From NCBI GenBank assembly GCA_016210745.1, contig JACQTO010000220.1, positions 42,582 through 106,581 on the forward strand: a DNA stretch of 64,000 nt, read 5' to 3'. The stretch comes from Betaproteobacteria bacterium (GTDB lineage: Bacteria > Pseudomonadota > Gammaproteobacteria > Burkholderiales > SG8-39). The notes beneath the pieces were generated by a model. That model was not told the DNA's origin and did not search any database. It worked only from the letters and a program-made list of their open reading frames with translations. Both the position numbers and the translations under genes were made by a program. Below are positions 8,790 through 20,000 of this stretch, piece by piece (within the stretch, counting starts at the first letter, position 1; every line of letters begins with the position of its first letter).

Positions 8790-10606
8790 TGCGTCACCTG
8801 CGCAACGGGGTGGATGCAATCCACCGTGCACACTTGTGCGCACAGCGTGCAGCCTATGCAAAGAGAGGCGTCGATCTTGACTTTGTGCCGGCCCTCGAAC
8901 GTCTCCTCGCCCCAGGTGAGCGCGGGGCAGCCCAGGTTCATGCACGCCTGGCAGGCGTTGCATTGCTCGGTTGCAATCGAGAGCGCGGGGCCCTTGATCT
9001 TGACCGGGTCGAGCACGCACGGGCGGTTGGAAATGAGCACCGACACGCCGCGGTAGGCGATCGCCTCGCGCAGGTTCTGGTACACCGCCGCCAGATCGTA
9101 GGAGTCCACCGTGCGCACCCATTTCACGCCGATGGCACGCACCAGCGCCTCGTAGTCCACGCGCGGCGCCTCTTCGCCCCGCAGCGTCTTGCCGGTGCCC
9201 GGATGGTCCTGGCCGCCGGTCATCGCCGTAATGTGGTTATCCAGCAGCATCACCGTGATGTTCGCCTGGTTGTAGACGGCATCGATCAGCCCGGGGATAC
9301 CCGCGTGCAGGAAGGTCGAATCGCCGATGGTGGCCATCACCGGTTTGGTCTCGCCGCCGCGCCAAATGCCGATGGCGTTGCCGATCGAGGAACCCATCGA
9401 CACCGTGGTATCGAGGCCTCGAAGGGGATCGAGACAGGCGAGCGTGTAGCAGCCGATGTCGCCTGCGACTCGCGCATTCGCGGCCCTCACCGCCATGTAG
9501 CTCGAGGTGTGCGGGCAGCCTGCGCAGAGCACCGGCGGCCGCGCGAGCGGCTCCGGTGTCCAGCCGATCTTCTGCGCGCGCGGCGAGAGAACCCCCGCTT
9601 TTTCGAACCCGGCACGCACGATCTCGGGCGAGAATTCGCCGACGCGCGGGAAATACTCCTTGCCGGAGACCTTGAAGCCCAGGGCGCGCACTTCTTTTTC
9701 GATGACCGGTTCGAGCTCCTCGACGACGAACACCCGTTCGACCGACTCGCAATAGCGCCGCAGCAGCCCCTCGGGCAGCGGCCAGGAGGCGCCGAGCTTC
9801 AGAACGCTCGCGCTGGGCAGCACTTCGCGCACGTAGGGATAGCAGGTCCCGGCGGTGATGACGCCGAAGCTCGAATCGCCTGTTTCCCAGCGATTGATCG
9901 GCGAGGTTTCCAGGTATTTCGCGAGCTTCGCCTCGCGCTCGATCACGACCACGTGACGGTTTCTGGCATGAGCGGGAATCATCACGTTCTTGGCCGGGCT
10001 CTCCAGGAATCCGCGCGCGGGCGCCTCCTTGCGCGTCCCAACCACGACCGGACTGCGCGTGTGCGAGAGGCGCGTGGTGCCGCGCACGATCACCATGGTG
10101 TCGAAAGCCTCGGAAATCTCGAACGCGAGCCGCGTCAGATCGAGCGCTTCCTGCGCATCGCTCGGCTCCAACACCGGCACGGTGGCGAGCTGACCGTAGA
10201 TGCGGGTGTCCTGCTCGTTTTGCGAGCTGTGGATGCCCGGATCGTCGCACACTGCAAGCACGAGTCCGCCGTTGACGCCGATGTATGCCTGCGACATGAA
10301 TGCGTCGGCAGCGACGTTCAGCCCGACATGCTTCATGGATGCGAGGGCGCGGCTGCCGGCAAAGGAGGCGCCGATGGCGACGTCGAGCGCGACCTTTTCG
10401 TTGGTCGACCACTGCGCGTGCACGTCTTCGACCGGATAGGTGGCGAGCGACTCGAGGATTTCCGTGCTCGGCGTCCCGGGATAGGCGGCGGCAACCCGCA
10501 TGCCGGCTTCCCACGCGCCGCGCGCGATCGCTTCGTTTCCGGTCAATGGCCGGACGTCTTTTGCCTGGTCCTGCGACGACTCAGACGCCTGTGGTACCGC
10601 GCGCAT
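8786..10606 (-). CDS. iorA: Indolepyruvate:ferredoxin oxidoreductase alpha subunit
   Basis: LTGNEAIARGAWEAGMRVAAAYPGTPSTEI; C-terminal ferredoxin-type cysteine motifs. Confidence 0.9.
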   Translation of the reverse strand: MRAVPQASESSQDQAKDVRPLTGNEAIARGAWEAGMRVAAAYPGTPSTEILESLATYPVEDVHAQWSTNEKVALDVAIGASFAGSRALASMKHVGLNVAADAFMSQAYIGVNGGLVLAVCDDPGIHSSQNEQDTRIYGQLATVPVLEPSDAQEALDLTRLAFEISEAFDTMVIVRGTTRLSHTRSPVVVGTRKEAPARGFLESPAKNVMIPAHARNRHVVVIEREAKLAKYLETSPINRWETGDSSFGVITAGTCYPYVREVLPSASVLKLGASWPLPEGLLRRYCESVERVFVVEELEPVIEKEVRALGFKVSGKEYFPRVGEFSPEIVRAGFEKAGVLSPRAQKIGWTPEPLARPPVLCAGCPHTSSYMAVRAANARVAGDIGCYTLACLDPLRGLDTTVSMGSSIGNAIGIWRGGETKPVMATIGDSTFLHAGIPGLIDAVYNQANITVMLLDNHITAMTGGQDHPGTGKTLRGEEAPRVDYEALVRAIGVKWVRTVDSYDLAAVYQNLREAIAYRGVSVLISNRPCVLDPVKIKGPALSIATEQCNACQACMNLGCPALTWGEETFEGRHKVKIDASLCIGCTLCAQVCTVDCIHPVAQVTQ

Positions 10607-10761
10607 GCCATACCCCTTGCCGACGAGAAAGTTGCGTATATTACTTGCGTCCGGCGATCTTCTTCGAAGATAGCGGGATGGATTTGATCTAGATTAAACA
10701 ATCCGGGAGCGCGGGAGTCGATTCGCCTCGATTCCCAGGCGTCGCCAAGGGGCAATATGGG

Positions 10762-11400
10762 TCAGGTCGCGTCGGGCTGCCTCGAGGGCTGGGCGGCGTC
10801 GAAAGCCTCCAGCTTCATGCACTCCTGGAATATGCGCATGACGCTCGGGTAAGGCGCCAGGTCGCAGTCGTAGCGCTGGGCGTTGAATACTTGCGGCACC
10901 AGGCAGCAGTCGGCCATGCTCACCTGGTCGCGCAGCACGTAGCGGCCGCACCTGGCGTTGGCGGCGAGAAACGACTCCATCATCGCAAAGCCCTCGGCGA
11001 TCCAGTGCCGGTACCAGCTATTGACCCCCGCTTCATCGAGCTTGTAGGTCCTGCGTACGTATTTGAGCGTGCGCAGGTTGTTGAGCGGATGGATTTCGCA
11101 GGCGACGATCTGCGAAAAGGCGCGCACATAGGCGCGATCCAGGGGATCCGCCGGCAGGAGCTTCGGCCCGGGATGCGCCTCGTCCAGATATTCCATGATC
11201 GCAAGCGACTGCGACAACACCTGTCCGCCATCCTCCAGCGCCGGCACCAGCCCCAGGGGGTTGATGCCGCGGAATTCGGGCGCCGCATGCTCGGCCTTTG
11301 CCAAGCTGACCGCGACCGGCTCCCAGGCAAGCCCCTTGTAGTTGAGCGCAATGCGCACGCGGAATGCCGCCGAAGAGCGGAAAAATGTGTAGAGCTTCAT
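10762..11400 (-). CDS. maiA: Maleylacetoacetate isomerase / zeta-class GST
   Basis: MKLYTFFRSSAAFRVRIALNYKGLAWE. Confidence 0.85.
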   Translation of the reverse strand: MKLYTFFRSSAAFRVRIALNYKGLAWEPVAVSLAKAEHAAPEFRGINPLGLVPALEDGGQVLSQSLAIMEYLDEAHPGPKLLPADPLDRAYVRAFSQIVACEIHPLNNLRTLKYVRRTYKLDEAGVNSWYRHWIAEGFAMMESFLAANARCGRYVLRDQVSMADCCLVPQVFNAQRYDCDLAPYPSVMRIFQECMKLEAFDAAQPSRQPDAT

Positions 11401-11424
11401 GGGTTCAGTCGGCAGTCACTTACA

Positions 11425-11572
11425 AGTTTATCGTTGACAAATTTGGCCAAGATTTGGTTTCTAAATTCGTCTCCCCTTTTCGGGCAATTGCAAGCAATTG
11501 CCCGAAAAGGGGAGATTGATAAACTGCAATTTCAGCTCCTTTGGTTCCGGCTCCTCCGGCTCAGGGTTTGAC
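11425..11572 (-). repeat. CHE copy 4 (reverse); hairpin 11470-11515
   Basis: tctccccttttcgggcaattgc-aa-gcaattgcccgaaaaggggaga, perfect 22-bp stem. Confidence 0.9.
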
Positions 11573-11646
11573 GGTTCCAGAGGGCCCGCTTGTCGGGCCG
11601 CGATCGGTTTGCAACAATGGGTCAACCAGGCGCGCGGAGAGAACCA

Positions 11647-12111
11647 ATGTTTCCAGGCAAAGGATATAACGAAACCGCCGTCGGCGACAGTTTCACCACG
11701 TCGATGACAGTGACCGAGACCCATCTGGTGCTCGCCGCCGGAATGTTCGGCGATTTCAACCCGCTTCACGTCGACCAAGCGCACGCGGCAAAGTCGCGCC
11801 TGGGCGGGCGGGTGCTTCACGGCGGGTTCACCAGCGCGCTGATGGCGGCAGTGCCGGGAATGTATTTCCACACGACTGCGATTGCGTATTTGGAACACGC
11901 TTGCCGATTCAAGGCGCCGGTGCGCCCAGGCGATACGCTGACCACCACCTGGACCATCACCGGCAGGGTCGACAAGCCCGATCATGACGGCGGTATCGTG
12001 GTGATGACCGCGCAGTGCCGGAACCAGGACGGCACCCTCGTCGCCGATGCCGACGGCAAGATGCTGGCGATGAATAAGCGCGGCGGGGGAGGTCGTGCAG
12101 ATCGACCCTAA
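11647..12111 (+). CDS. MaoC-like hydratase/dehydratase
   Basis: FGDFNPLHVDQAHAAKSRLGGRVLHGGFTSAL. Confidence 0.85.
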   Translation: MFPGKGYNETAVGDSFTTSMTVTETHLVLAAGMFGDFNPLHVDQAHAAKSRLGGRVLHGGFTSALMAAVPGMYFHTTAIAYLEHACRFKAPVRPGDTLTTTWTITGRVDKPDHDGGIVVMTAQCRNQDGTLVADADGKMLAMNKRGGGGRADRP

Positions 12112-12131
12112 CCCGAACAAGAGGGAGCCAT

Positions 12132-12255
12132 CGGGGCCGGATTTTGCCCTTATCAATCTCGTGTTTTCGTGCAGTTGCGAGCAACTGCACGAAAACACGA
12201 GACCACTGGAAAGCCAAAATCTTCTCCGAAATTATCGCCAGCGATGAACTTACGA
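12132..12255 (+). repeat. CHE copy 5; hairpin 12157-12202
   Basis: tctcgtgttttcgtgcagttgc-ga-gcaactgcacgaaaacacgaga, perfect stem. Confidence 0.88.
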
Positions 12256-12261
12256 GTCCCT

Positions 12262-12402
12262 GAGCTGGACGAGCCGGAACCAGTGAAGCTGGCTTCGCCG
12301 TTTTTCAATCTCCCCTTTTCATGCAGTTGCACGCAACTGCATGAAAAGGGGAGACGAATTTGGAAACCAAATCCTCGCCAAATCTGTCGACAGTACTCTT
12401 GT
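12262..12402 (+). repeat. CHE copy 6; hairpin 12309-12354
   Basis: tctccccttttcatgcagttgc-ac-gcaactgcatgaaaaggggaga, perfect stem; tandem with copy 5. Confidence 0.9.
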
Positions 12403-12408
12403 AAGAAA

Positions 12409-12663
12409 CTACCGAAATCGCAGCTTCAGCACCAGCACGGTCGCCGAGAGAACCAGCGTAATGCCGTTGGTCACGATCACCGGCAGCGCATCGAGCATGA
12501 ACCCGTAGATCACCCACAGCGCGACACCGGCGGTGAAGACCCAGTACATGCCGAGCGAGATATCGCGCGCCGAGCGCGTGCGCCATATCCGGATCACCTG
12601 CGGTATGAACGCGATCGTCGTCAGCGTGCCGGCGACGAATCCGACCCAATCGGTGCCGCTCAC
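12409..12663 (-). CDS. SemiSWEET/PQ-loop-type small sugar transporter
   Basis: DWVGFVAGTLTTIAFIPQVIRIWRTRSARDISLGMYWVFTAGVALWVIYG; GTG start overlaps the upstream stop. Confidence 0.8.
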   Translation of the reverse strand: MSGTDWVGFVAGTLTTIAFIPQVIRIWRTRSARDISLGMYWVFTAGVALWVIYGFMLDALPVIVTNGITLVLSATVLVLKLRFR

Positions 12664-14303
12664 TTCTTTGCCGCGAGCGATTTCTTTCGCTCTTCCTCGC
12701 GCAGCCTCAGGACGCGCCGTTGCACCTTGCCGGTCGTCGTCATCGGCAGCGCGTCGATGAATTCGATCTCCTTCGGGTACTCGTAAGGGGCTAAGCGCCC
12801 GCGAACGTGCAGCCGAATGTCGTCCTCCAGTTGCGCCGAAGCTTGCACGCCGGAGGTGAGCACGATATACGCCTTGACCACATTGCCGCGCTCTTCGTCG
12901 GGACTCGGCACGACGGCCGCATTGGCCACGGCTGGGTGCTTCACCAGGCAGTTTTCGATCTCCGAGGGCCCGATCCGGTAGCCCGCGGCCTTGAACATAT
13001 CGTCGGCGCGGCCCTGATACCAGAAGTAGCCCTCGGCATCCTGCTTGGCGAGATCCCCGGTGCGGCACCATTTGCCCGTGTATTTGTTCCTCTTCCCCTC
13101 GGGATTCTTCCAGTACTCGAGGAAGATCACCGGATCGCCTTCGTCCCAGGCGGCGATCTCCCCGATTTCGCCGTTCGGCACTGGGTTGCCGTCCTCATCG
13201 ATCAATGCCACCCTGTGCCCCGGATACGGCCGCCCGATCGACCCGGGTTTGGCCGGCCACAGCGTATGCGAGTTGCCCACGATGTAGTTGACCTCCGTCT
13301 GCCCGAACATCTCGTTCACGCCGACCCCGAGCGCGTCCGTGCTCCACGCGCACACGGCGTCGCCCACCGCCTCGCCCGCGCTCATGATCGAGCGCAGCGC
13401 GAGCTCGAACCGGCGCCTTGGCTCCGGCACCGCCTTCATCATCATTTTCAGCGCGGTGGGAAAAATAAACGCGTTGCGTACCGCGTATTTTTCCATGAGG
13501 TAGAGCGCCTTCTCCGGATCGAATCGTCCGCGGTAGCCGAGGATCGGATAGCCGTAGTAGAGCGTGGGCAGCAGCGCATCCATCAACCCTCCGGTCCAAG
13601 CCCAGTCGGCCGGCGACCAGAAAAGGTCGCCGCTTTGCGGGAACACGTCGTGCGAATAGCAAAAGCCGGGCAGATTGCCGATCAGCGCGCATTGCGGCAT
13701 CAGCGCACCCTTGGGCGGGCCGGTAGTGCCGCTGGTGTAGATGAGCAACGCCGGGTCGGTGGCAAGCGTCGCCGCCGGGGCATAGTGGCGCGAGGCCTTC
13801 GCGAGCAGAGCCTCCCAGGGATGCACCCACGACTCGCGTGCCCCGGCAACGCCGATCACATGTTCGAGAAGCGGCAGCCGCCCGCGCACCTGCGCCAGAT
13901 TGGGCAGCGAAGCGGAATCGACCAGCGCCGCGGTCGTTTCACTGTTTGCAAGCCGGTATTCCAGCGCCTCGGCTCCGAACAGAATCGAAAGCGGCATCGC
14001 GACTGCGCCCATCTGGTAGATCGCGATGTGCGCGACCACCGTTTCCGGCCGCTGCGGCAGGATGATCGCGACCCGATCGCCGCGTTTGATCCCCAGGGCG
14101 CTGAGCGCGTTCGAGAGCCGATTGGCCTGCTGCTGAATGTCCCAGAACGTCCACGCGGAGGTCGCGCCCCCCTCGTCTTCCCAGTACAGCGCGAAGCGAT
14201 GGCGCTCGTGCGCCCACTGGCCGCAGCAGGCGAGGCCGATGTTGAAATCGGCAGGAACTTCCCAGCGAAAGCCCTCGTAGATCTCGCGGTAGCGGTCCAG
14301 CAT
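12660..14303 (-). CDS. Acyl-CoA synthetase (AMP-forming)
   Basis: LLIYTSGTTGPPKGALMP; C-terminal PKEIEFIDALPMTTTGKVQRRVLR. Confidence 0.9.
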   Translation of the reverse strand: MLDRYREIYEGFRWEVPADFNIGLACCGQWAHERHRFALYWEDEGGATSAWTFWDIQQQANRLSNALSALGIKRGDRVAIILPQRPETVVAHIAIYQMGAVAMPLSILFGAEALEYRLANSETTAALVDSASLPNLAQVRGRLPLLEHVIGVAGARESWVHPWEALLAKASRHYAPAATLATDPALLIYTSGTTGPPKGALMPQCALIGNLPGFCYSHDVFPQSGDLFWSPADWAWTGGLMDALLPTLYYGYPILGYRGRFDPEKALYLMEKYAVRNAFIFPTALKMMMKAVPEPRRRFELALRSIMSAGEAVGDAVCAWSTDALGVGVNEMFGQTEVNYIVGNSHTLWPAKPGSIGRPYPGHRVALIDEDGNPVPNGEIGEIAAWDEGDPVIFLEYWKNPEGKRNKYTGKWCRTGDLAKQDAEGYFWYQGRADDMFKAAGYRIGPSEIENCLVKHPAVANAAVVPSPDEERGNVVKAYIVLTSGVQASAQLEDDIRLHVRGRLAPYEYPKEIEFIDALPMTTTGKVQRRVLRLREEERKKSLAAKK

Positions 14304-14609
14304 GGGTTTGCTCCTCCTCACCCGGAAAACTAGCACGAATCGGCACAGGAAATCGACCAGCCTGCCCTATGCTTCGCTACGGGCACCTCTCATCGAGACC
14401 ACCCCGACACCAGTGTGGCAAAATGCCTTTATAACAACCCCAGGGTTTGAGACTTTGGGGAATCAATGAGAATTACGTAACCGGATGACACATTATTGTC
14501 GTCCCCGCCGAAGCGGGGACCCAGTGACTTTCGCCGCAGTTCCTCACGTCACCGGCCTGCAGGAACGCCCCGCGTCGCGCCAGAGATTTTTGCGGAAAGA
14601 AGGGCCAGC

Positions 14610-15095
14610 GTGATCACCGATCGGGGATTTACCCTGGCCGAGCTGGTGATGGTACTGGTCCTCATCGGCATTCTTGCGTTCTTCGCCCTTCCCCGCCTGG
14701 ACTTCCAGAGCGCCTTCAGCGAGCGCGGCTTTCACGACAAGCTGAAGGCAGGGCTGCAATTTGCGCGCAAGACGGCGGTGGCGCAACGGCGTTATGTCTG
14801 CGTCGGCGTGGCCGCCAACGAGGTCACGTTCACAGTAGACGCCAACGTGCCCGAGAGCACGGCTGCGCCTTTCGGCGGCACTTGCCCGTTTGCAGGTCCG
14901 TTGGCCTTGCCCTCGCCCGACAGCGGCTGCGGCGGTGCGGGAAACAAGATCTGCGCGCCGGCCGGCTTGACACTTACCGCGACAGCCGCGTCCTTCCAGT
15001 TCGATGCCCGCGGCGCCTCGTCGTCTGCGGTCACGTTCTCGTCCACCGGACAGCCTGACGTCAAGGTGGAAAGTGAAACCGGCTATGTCCACTAG
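14610..15095 (+). CDS. GspH/MshC-like minor pseudopilin
   Basis: N-terminal prepilin motif DRGFTLAELVMVLVLIGILAFFALPRL; GTG start. Confidence 0.75.
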   Translation: MITDRGFTLAELVMVLVLIGILAFFALPRLDFQSAFSERGFHDKLKAGLQFARKTAVAQRRYVCVGVAANEVTFTVDANVPESTAAPFGGTCPFAGPLALPSPDSGCGGAGNKICAPAGLTLTATAASFQFDARGASSSAVTFSSTGQPDVKVESETGYVH

Positions 15096-15672
15096 GCGGA
15101 GCAAGGGTTCGGCGCAAACCGGCCTGACGTTCGTCGAGCTGATCATGTTCATCGTGATCGTCGGCGTGGGCCTCGCGGGCATCCTCGCGGTGCTGAACGT
15201 CACCGTGAAAAGCAGCGCGGACCCGTTGATCAACAAGCAGATGCTGGCGATTGCCGAGGCGCTGATGGAAGAAGTGGCGATGATGCCCTTCACCTATTGC
15301 GACCCCACCGACGCCGATGCCGCGTCCGCGACCTCCGCAACGGTTGGGCCCGGCGGTTGCGCGGCAACGGTGGAGAACTTGGGTCCCGACGTCGGTGAAG
15401 CCCGCACCAATGCCGCAAATCCGTTCAACAATGTGAACGACTATGCCGGTCTCGCGCTGGCAAGCCCCATCGGAGACATCAGCGGTACCGCCGCCGCGCC
15501 GGCAGGCTACAGCGCCGCCATCGCCATTGCCAATGACGGCAATCTCGGGGTAGTCGGCGCGGAACTGCCCAGTTCCGAGGTATTGCGCATTACCGTCACG
15601 GTCACTCACGGCAGCGACAGCATTGCGCTCGAAGGCTATCGCACCCGCTACGCGCCCAACAACCTGCCATGA
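15085..15672 (+). CDS. mshD: MshD-like minor pseudopilin
   Basis: QTGLTFVELIMFIVIVGVGLAGILAVLN; order within the msh block. Confidence 0.75.
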   Translation: MSTRRSKGSAQTGLTFVELIMFIVIVGVGLAGILAVLNVTVKSSADPLINKQMLAIAEALMEEVAMMPFTYCDPTDADAASATSATVGPGGCAATVENLGPDVGEARTNAANPFNNVNDYAGLALASPIGDISGTAAAPAGYSAAIAIANDGNLGVVGAELPSSEVLRITVTVTHGSDSIALEGYRTRYAPNNLP

Positions 15673-16589
15673 AGAAGCCCCTCGACAACCGTTCGTTGCG
15701 CGACGCCTCCGGCTTCACCCTGGTCGAAGCGGTCATGGTCATCGTCATCACCGGCATCCTTGCCGCGATGGTCGCGGTGTTCATCACATCGCCGGTGCAG
15801 GGATATCTGGACTCGGTGCGGCGGGCCGAACTCACCGATACGGCCGACGGCGCGCTGCGCCGCCTCGTTCGCGACGTGCGGCTCGCTTTGCCAAACAGCC
15901 TGCGGACGGCAAGCAGCGGCGGCGTCAATTACATCGAGTTCATCATGACCAGCACCGGCGGCCGCTATCGGGATGCGACTGACGGTTCGAAGAGCGGCAA
16001 CTTCCTCTATGCATCCGGCAGCGCCACTTTCGATGCCTTGGGAATGCCGACTAACACGACGCCCGCTATCAGTCCGGGAGAAATTATCAATCCGGGGGAC
16101 TACGTGGTCGTGTACAACCTCGGCGAAAATTATGATCCCGGCAATGCCTACACCGGTGGAAACCGCGCCCAGGTTGCCGCAGGCCCGCCCGTATGTCCCG
16201 GCGCCCCCCAGCCCTGTACCTTCACCCTTACCGGCAACCCCTTTCCAGGGCAAACACCGCCTCTGCCCTCGCCCGGGAGCCGTTTTCAGGTGGTGCCCGG
16301 CGGGGTCAAGGCGGTGATGTTTGCCTGCCCCTCGGCCTCGCCCGGTCCCTTCTATCGCTATTCGAACTATGGAAGCGGCTTTCATTCCACCATCAACGAC
16401 TCCATCGCGGCGCTTTCCGGCACGCCCCCGCTGATGGCGACAAACTCGACCTGCACGGTGTCGTATTCGCCAAGCACAGCGCTGGGGCGGAACGGCCTGC
16501 TCTCGATCACCCTCAAGCTTTACGATCCACAGGGCAGCGGCGAATCCGTTGAACTGTTCCGCCAGATTCACGTGGACAATTCGCCATGA
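15669..16589 (+). CDS. mshO: MshO-like minor pseudopilin
   Basis: SGFTLVEAVMVIVITGILAAMVAVFITSPVQGYLDSVRRAELTDTADGALRRLVRDVR. Confidence 0.78.
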   Translation: MKKPLDNRSLRDASGFTLVEAVMVIVITGILAAMVAVFITSPVQGYLDSVRRAELTDTADGALRRLVRDVRLALPNSLRTASSGGVNYIEFIMTSTGGRYRDATDGSKSGNFLYASGSATFDALGMPTNTTPAISPGEIINPGDYVVVYNLGENYDPGNAYTGGNRAQVAAGPPVCPGAPQPCTFTLTGNPFPGQTPPLPSPGSRFQVVPGGVKAVMFACPSASPGPFYRYSNYGSGFHSTINDSIAALSGTPPLMATNSTCTVSYSPSTALGRNGLLSITLKLYDPQGSGESVELFRQIHVDNSP

Positions 16590-17035
16590 CCGGGTATCCG
16601 CCCGCTGCGCCCGGCGCGAAATCGCGCGGCTTCACGCTGGTCTCGGCCATTTTCATTCTGGTGGTGCTCGCGGGGCTGGGGGCTGCCATTCTCGTCATAT
16701 CGACCGCACAGCAGGTCGGCTCGGCGCTCGACATACAGGGTTCGCGCGTCTATGAGGCAGCGCGTGCCGGCATCCAGTGGGGCGCATACAAGCAGTTGCG
16801 GCCGCCAAGCTCCTGCGCCGCTTCCACCTCATTCGCGTTTCCGACCGCGCCGACGCTGGCGGGAATCACGGTGACGGTCACCTGCACGACCCACGCAGAC
16901 GGCAGCGGCGGCCCGCCCGTGCATGTGATTCAGTCTACCGCCTGCAATCAGCCCGCCGGTGCGGCGCCGGGCAGTTGCCCGAATCCAGCACCCGGCGCCA
17001 ACTACATTGAGCGCCGCCTGAAGGTTACGCTTTGA
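16586..17035 (+). CDS. mshP: MshP-like protein
   Basis: SRGFTLVSAIFILVVLAGLGAAILVISTAQQVGSALDIQGSRVYEAARAGIQWGAY. Confidence 0.75.
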   Translation: MTGYPPAAPGAKSRGFTLVSAIFILVVLAGLGAAILVISTAQQVGSALDIQGSRVYEAARAGIQWGAYKQLRPPSSCAASTSFAFPTAPTLAGITVTVTCTTHADGSGGPPVHVIQSTACNQPAGAAPGSCPNPAPGANYIERRLKVTL

Positions 17036-20000
17036 CCGCCCTTGGACACAGCATAAATGGCAGTGAGCTCGTGAGGAACACCTGTGCTTTCTTCGGGATT
17101 GTGGCGCGGGCAGCGCTCGCCGCAGCGGTCTTCGTCAGCCTCTTGCTGCTCCCGGCCGAGGCTCACGCCGCCCGGATCATAAACTCCGTGACACTCAATG
17201 GCGCACCCAGCGTCACTGTATCTCCCGGCGCGGCGATTACCGCGGTTGTGAATGTAAGCACCACGGGGGCCGGTACTGCCCAACGATGGCGATCTACCGG
17301 CTGGCTCATCGCTACCGCTCCGCCGGGTTCGGTCACCTGCGTCGATCATCCGAACCACGACGCCGTCGGAACCTACAGCGAAACATTCAGCATCACGGCC
17401 CCGGCCACGCCCGGCACTTATAACGCGTACTTCATCGCCTACAACAACGACACCTGCTCTTCGGGCGCCAGCGCGACCTACACCCTGACGAACGGCGTCA
17501 TCGTCGTGACCAATCCCGTCCCCACCACCACCAGCATTTCCCCGGCGAGCAAGAATGTGGGTGATGCGACTTTCACCCTGACGGTAAACGGCACCAATTT
17601 AGTGGCAGGCTCGGTGGTGAATTTTGCCGGATCGCCGCGGACGACCAGCTATGTCAGTGCGACGCAATTGACGGCGACGATCCCCGCTTCCGACTTGACC
17701 ATCGTGGGCACATACAACATCACCGTCTTCAACCCGACCCCTGGGGGCGGCACCTCCAATGTGCAGACCTTCACGGTGAACCCGGGAATGCCGATGGCCA
17801 CCACCAACACCGCAAGCGGCGTGACCGTTTCGGACGCGACCTTGAACGGTACCGTCAACACCCGAGGCGCGAATACCACCGTGACCTTCCAGTACGGGCT
17901 GACCACCGCCTACGGCAACTCGATCACCGCGACGCCAAGCCCGGTAGCTCCCGGCAGCGGGCCCTACCCCAACGTCGCGGTCTCCGCCAGCCTGAACGAC
18001 CTGAACTGCAATACGCTGTTTCATTACCGGGTCGTGGCCACGAACTCCGCCGGAACCACCAACGGTCTCGACGGCACGTTCACCACCGGCGCCTGCCTTG
18101 CGCCCTTTCCACCGACCGCATGCGCTGCAACGCGCTACGGCTCCGACTTGAGCTGCGCCGCCAACGACGTGAGCGTTACCAACATTGCACTCGCTCCAGG
18201 CAGTTTCCCCTCCTGCGTCAGCGGCACTCCGGTAACACTGGACCTCGATCTCATCGTCAATTTCGCCTCGCCTGACCGCTATGACGTCGGCATCTTCATC
18301 GCCAACGACGGCAAATTGCCGACCGTGCTCCCGGCCAATGGCGGGGCCGGCAGTTGTTCTGTGGGGGTACTGCCGATCACTCCACCGTTCCTAGACCTGG
18401 ACGGGGTCCCGCAGGGAACGGCCGATACCTGCGGCGACGGCAACTCGTCCATCGACGACAGCGCCCTCCCGGGCGGCACCGTCCCATTGGGCGATGGCGT
18501 CAGGCGCATGACCGGCGTCACCCTGCCTTGCTATGCGAGCGCCGCAAGCGGCGGAAAATTGTTCGTTCCCTACACCATAACGTGGAGCGGCCAACGAAGC
18601 CCCATCGGCAGCGTGTGCACATCCAATCAATGGCCGGTGCCCGGCACATCGGCAAAATGCAGCGCCCCGGCGAGCACCGTGTCCGTCGATATCGTCGTCA
18701 AACCCGTGATCACCAAGACCAACGGCGGCACCACCATCAACCCAGGTGCCAACACCACTTACACCGTTGTCATCACCAATAACTCGGGCGGAACGTTGTT
18801 GGACTCGGTTTTCAAAGACCCCGCCGTAACCGACCTCACAGTCAACAACGTAAGCTGCGCCGCCACCGGAGGGGCAAGCTGCCCGGCCGCCACGGTGGCC
18901 GCCATGCAGGGCGCGGGTATCGCCATTCCCTCCGCGAGCCTGCCCGACAACAGCAGCCTCACATTCACCATCAATGCCACCGTGTCGGCCACTGCCACGG
19001 TAGGCAGCCATCTGATCAACACCGCGACGGTCACGGTCGGAGGCCATACCAACTCGGCGGCGGACGATGATCTCGTCGTAATAGCAGCCTCGGCGGCGAC
19101 CTCCTTCTCCCCAGGCACGATTACGGAGGGCGGCTCCTCGGTGCTGACCGTGACGCTGACCAATCCCACCGGGTCCGCGGTCACCAGCGTGGCGTTCACG
19201 GACACCTATCCGTCCGGATTGGTCAACACCGCGAGCGCGGGCGGCGCCACCACGTGCGGCGGCACGGTAACGGCGGCCAACGGCGGCAATTCGCTCGCGT
19301 TGAGCGGCGGCACGATTCCCGCGTCGGGCAGTTGCACCGTGACGGTAAATGTCACCAGTGCAACGGCAGGCAGCTACGCCAACAGCACCGGGACCGTGAC
19401 ACACAGTCTCGGCTCCATCTCGGCGGCATCGGCGACGCTGACGGTCAACGTCCCGGTATTCGGCGGTTTCAATGCCTGCAACGTCGCTGCCGCACCCAAC
19501 GCCTCCTGCACCAGCACCACGACGGTCACCAACAGCCGCATCACGAGCAGGATCGCGGGCAGTGCGTTCAGCCTCGATCTGGTCGCGCTGAATACCAACG
19601 GCACCCGAAACACGAGTTATAACAGCACGGTCCAAGTCCAGTTGCTCGATGCCAGCAACAACGGCGGGGCCCTCGATAGCTACAACTGCCGCAGCACCTG
19701 GACGGTCATCACGACACTGAGTCCTAATCCTGCCTTTGATCCCAAGTTGAACGGGCTGCTCACCGTCGGACCCTTCACCGTGCCCGAGGCTTACCGCGAC
19801 GTGCGGGTGCGTGTCAGCAATGTCGGTGGGAGCACCAGAATCGGCTGTTCGACCGACAATTTTGCCATTCGACCGAATGGCTTCACGGTGAGCGCAACAG
19901 ACAGCAACTGGACAACGGCGGGAACGACCCGAGCGATCAACAATACCGATGCGACCAGTCCCGGCAGTTCGACGACTACCCCCTATCCCATCCACAAGGC

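Noticed and set aside
8789-10687. 632-aa plus-strand ORF opposite iorA
   Set aside because: Shadow ORF in GC-rich coding DNA; low-complexity Arg/Ala/His-rich product; the opposite strand encodes clear IorA.
12807-14333. 508-aa plus-strand ORF opposite the acyl-CoA synthetase
   Set aside because: Antisense shadow ORF; composition typical of the non-coding frame.
14500-14528. gtcgtccccgccgaagcggggac as a further full dRS3-like repeat
   Set aside because: Only one hairpin of the pair is present; too short to call a full copy.
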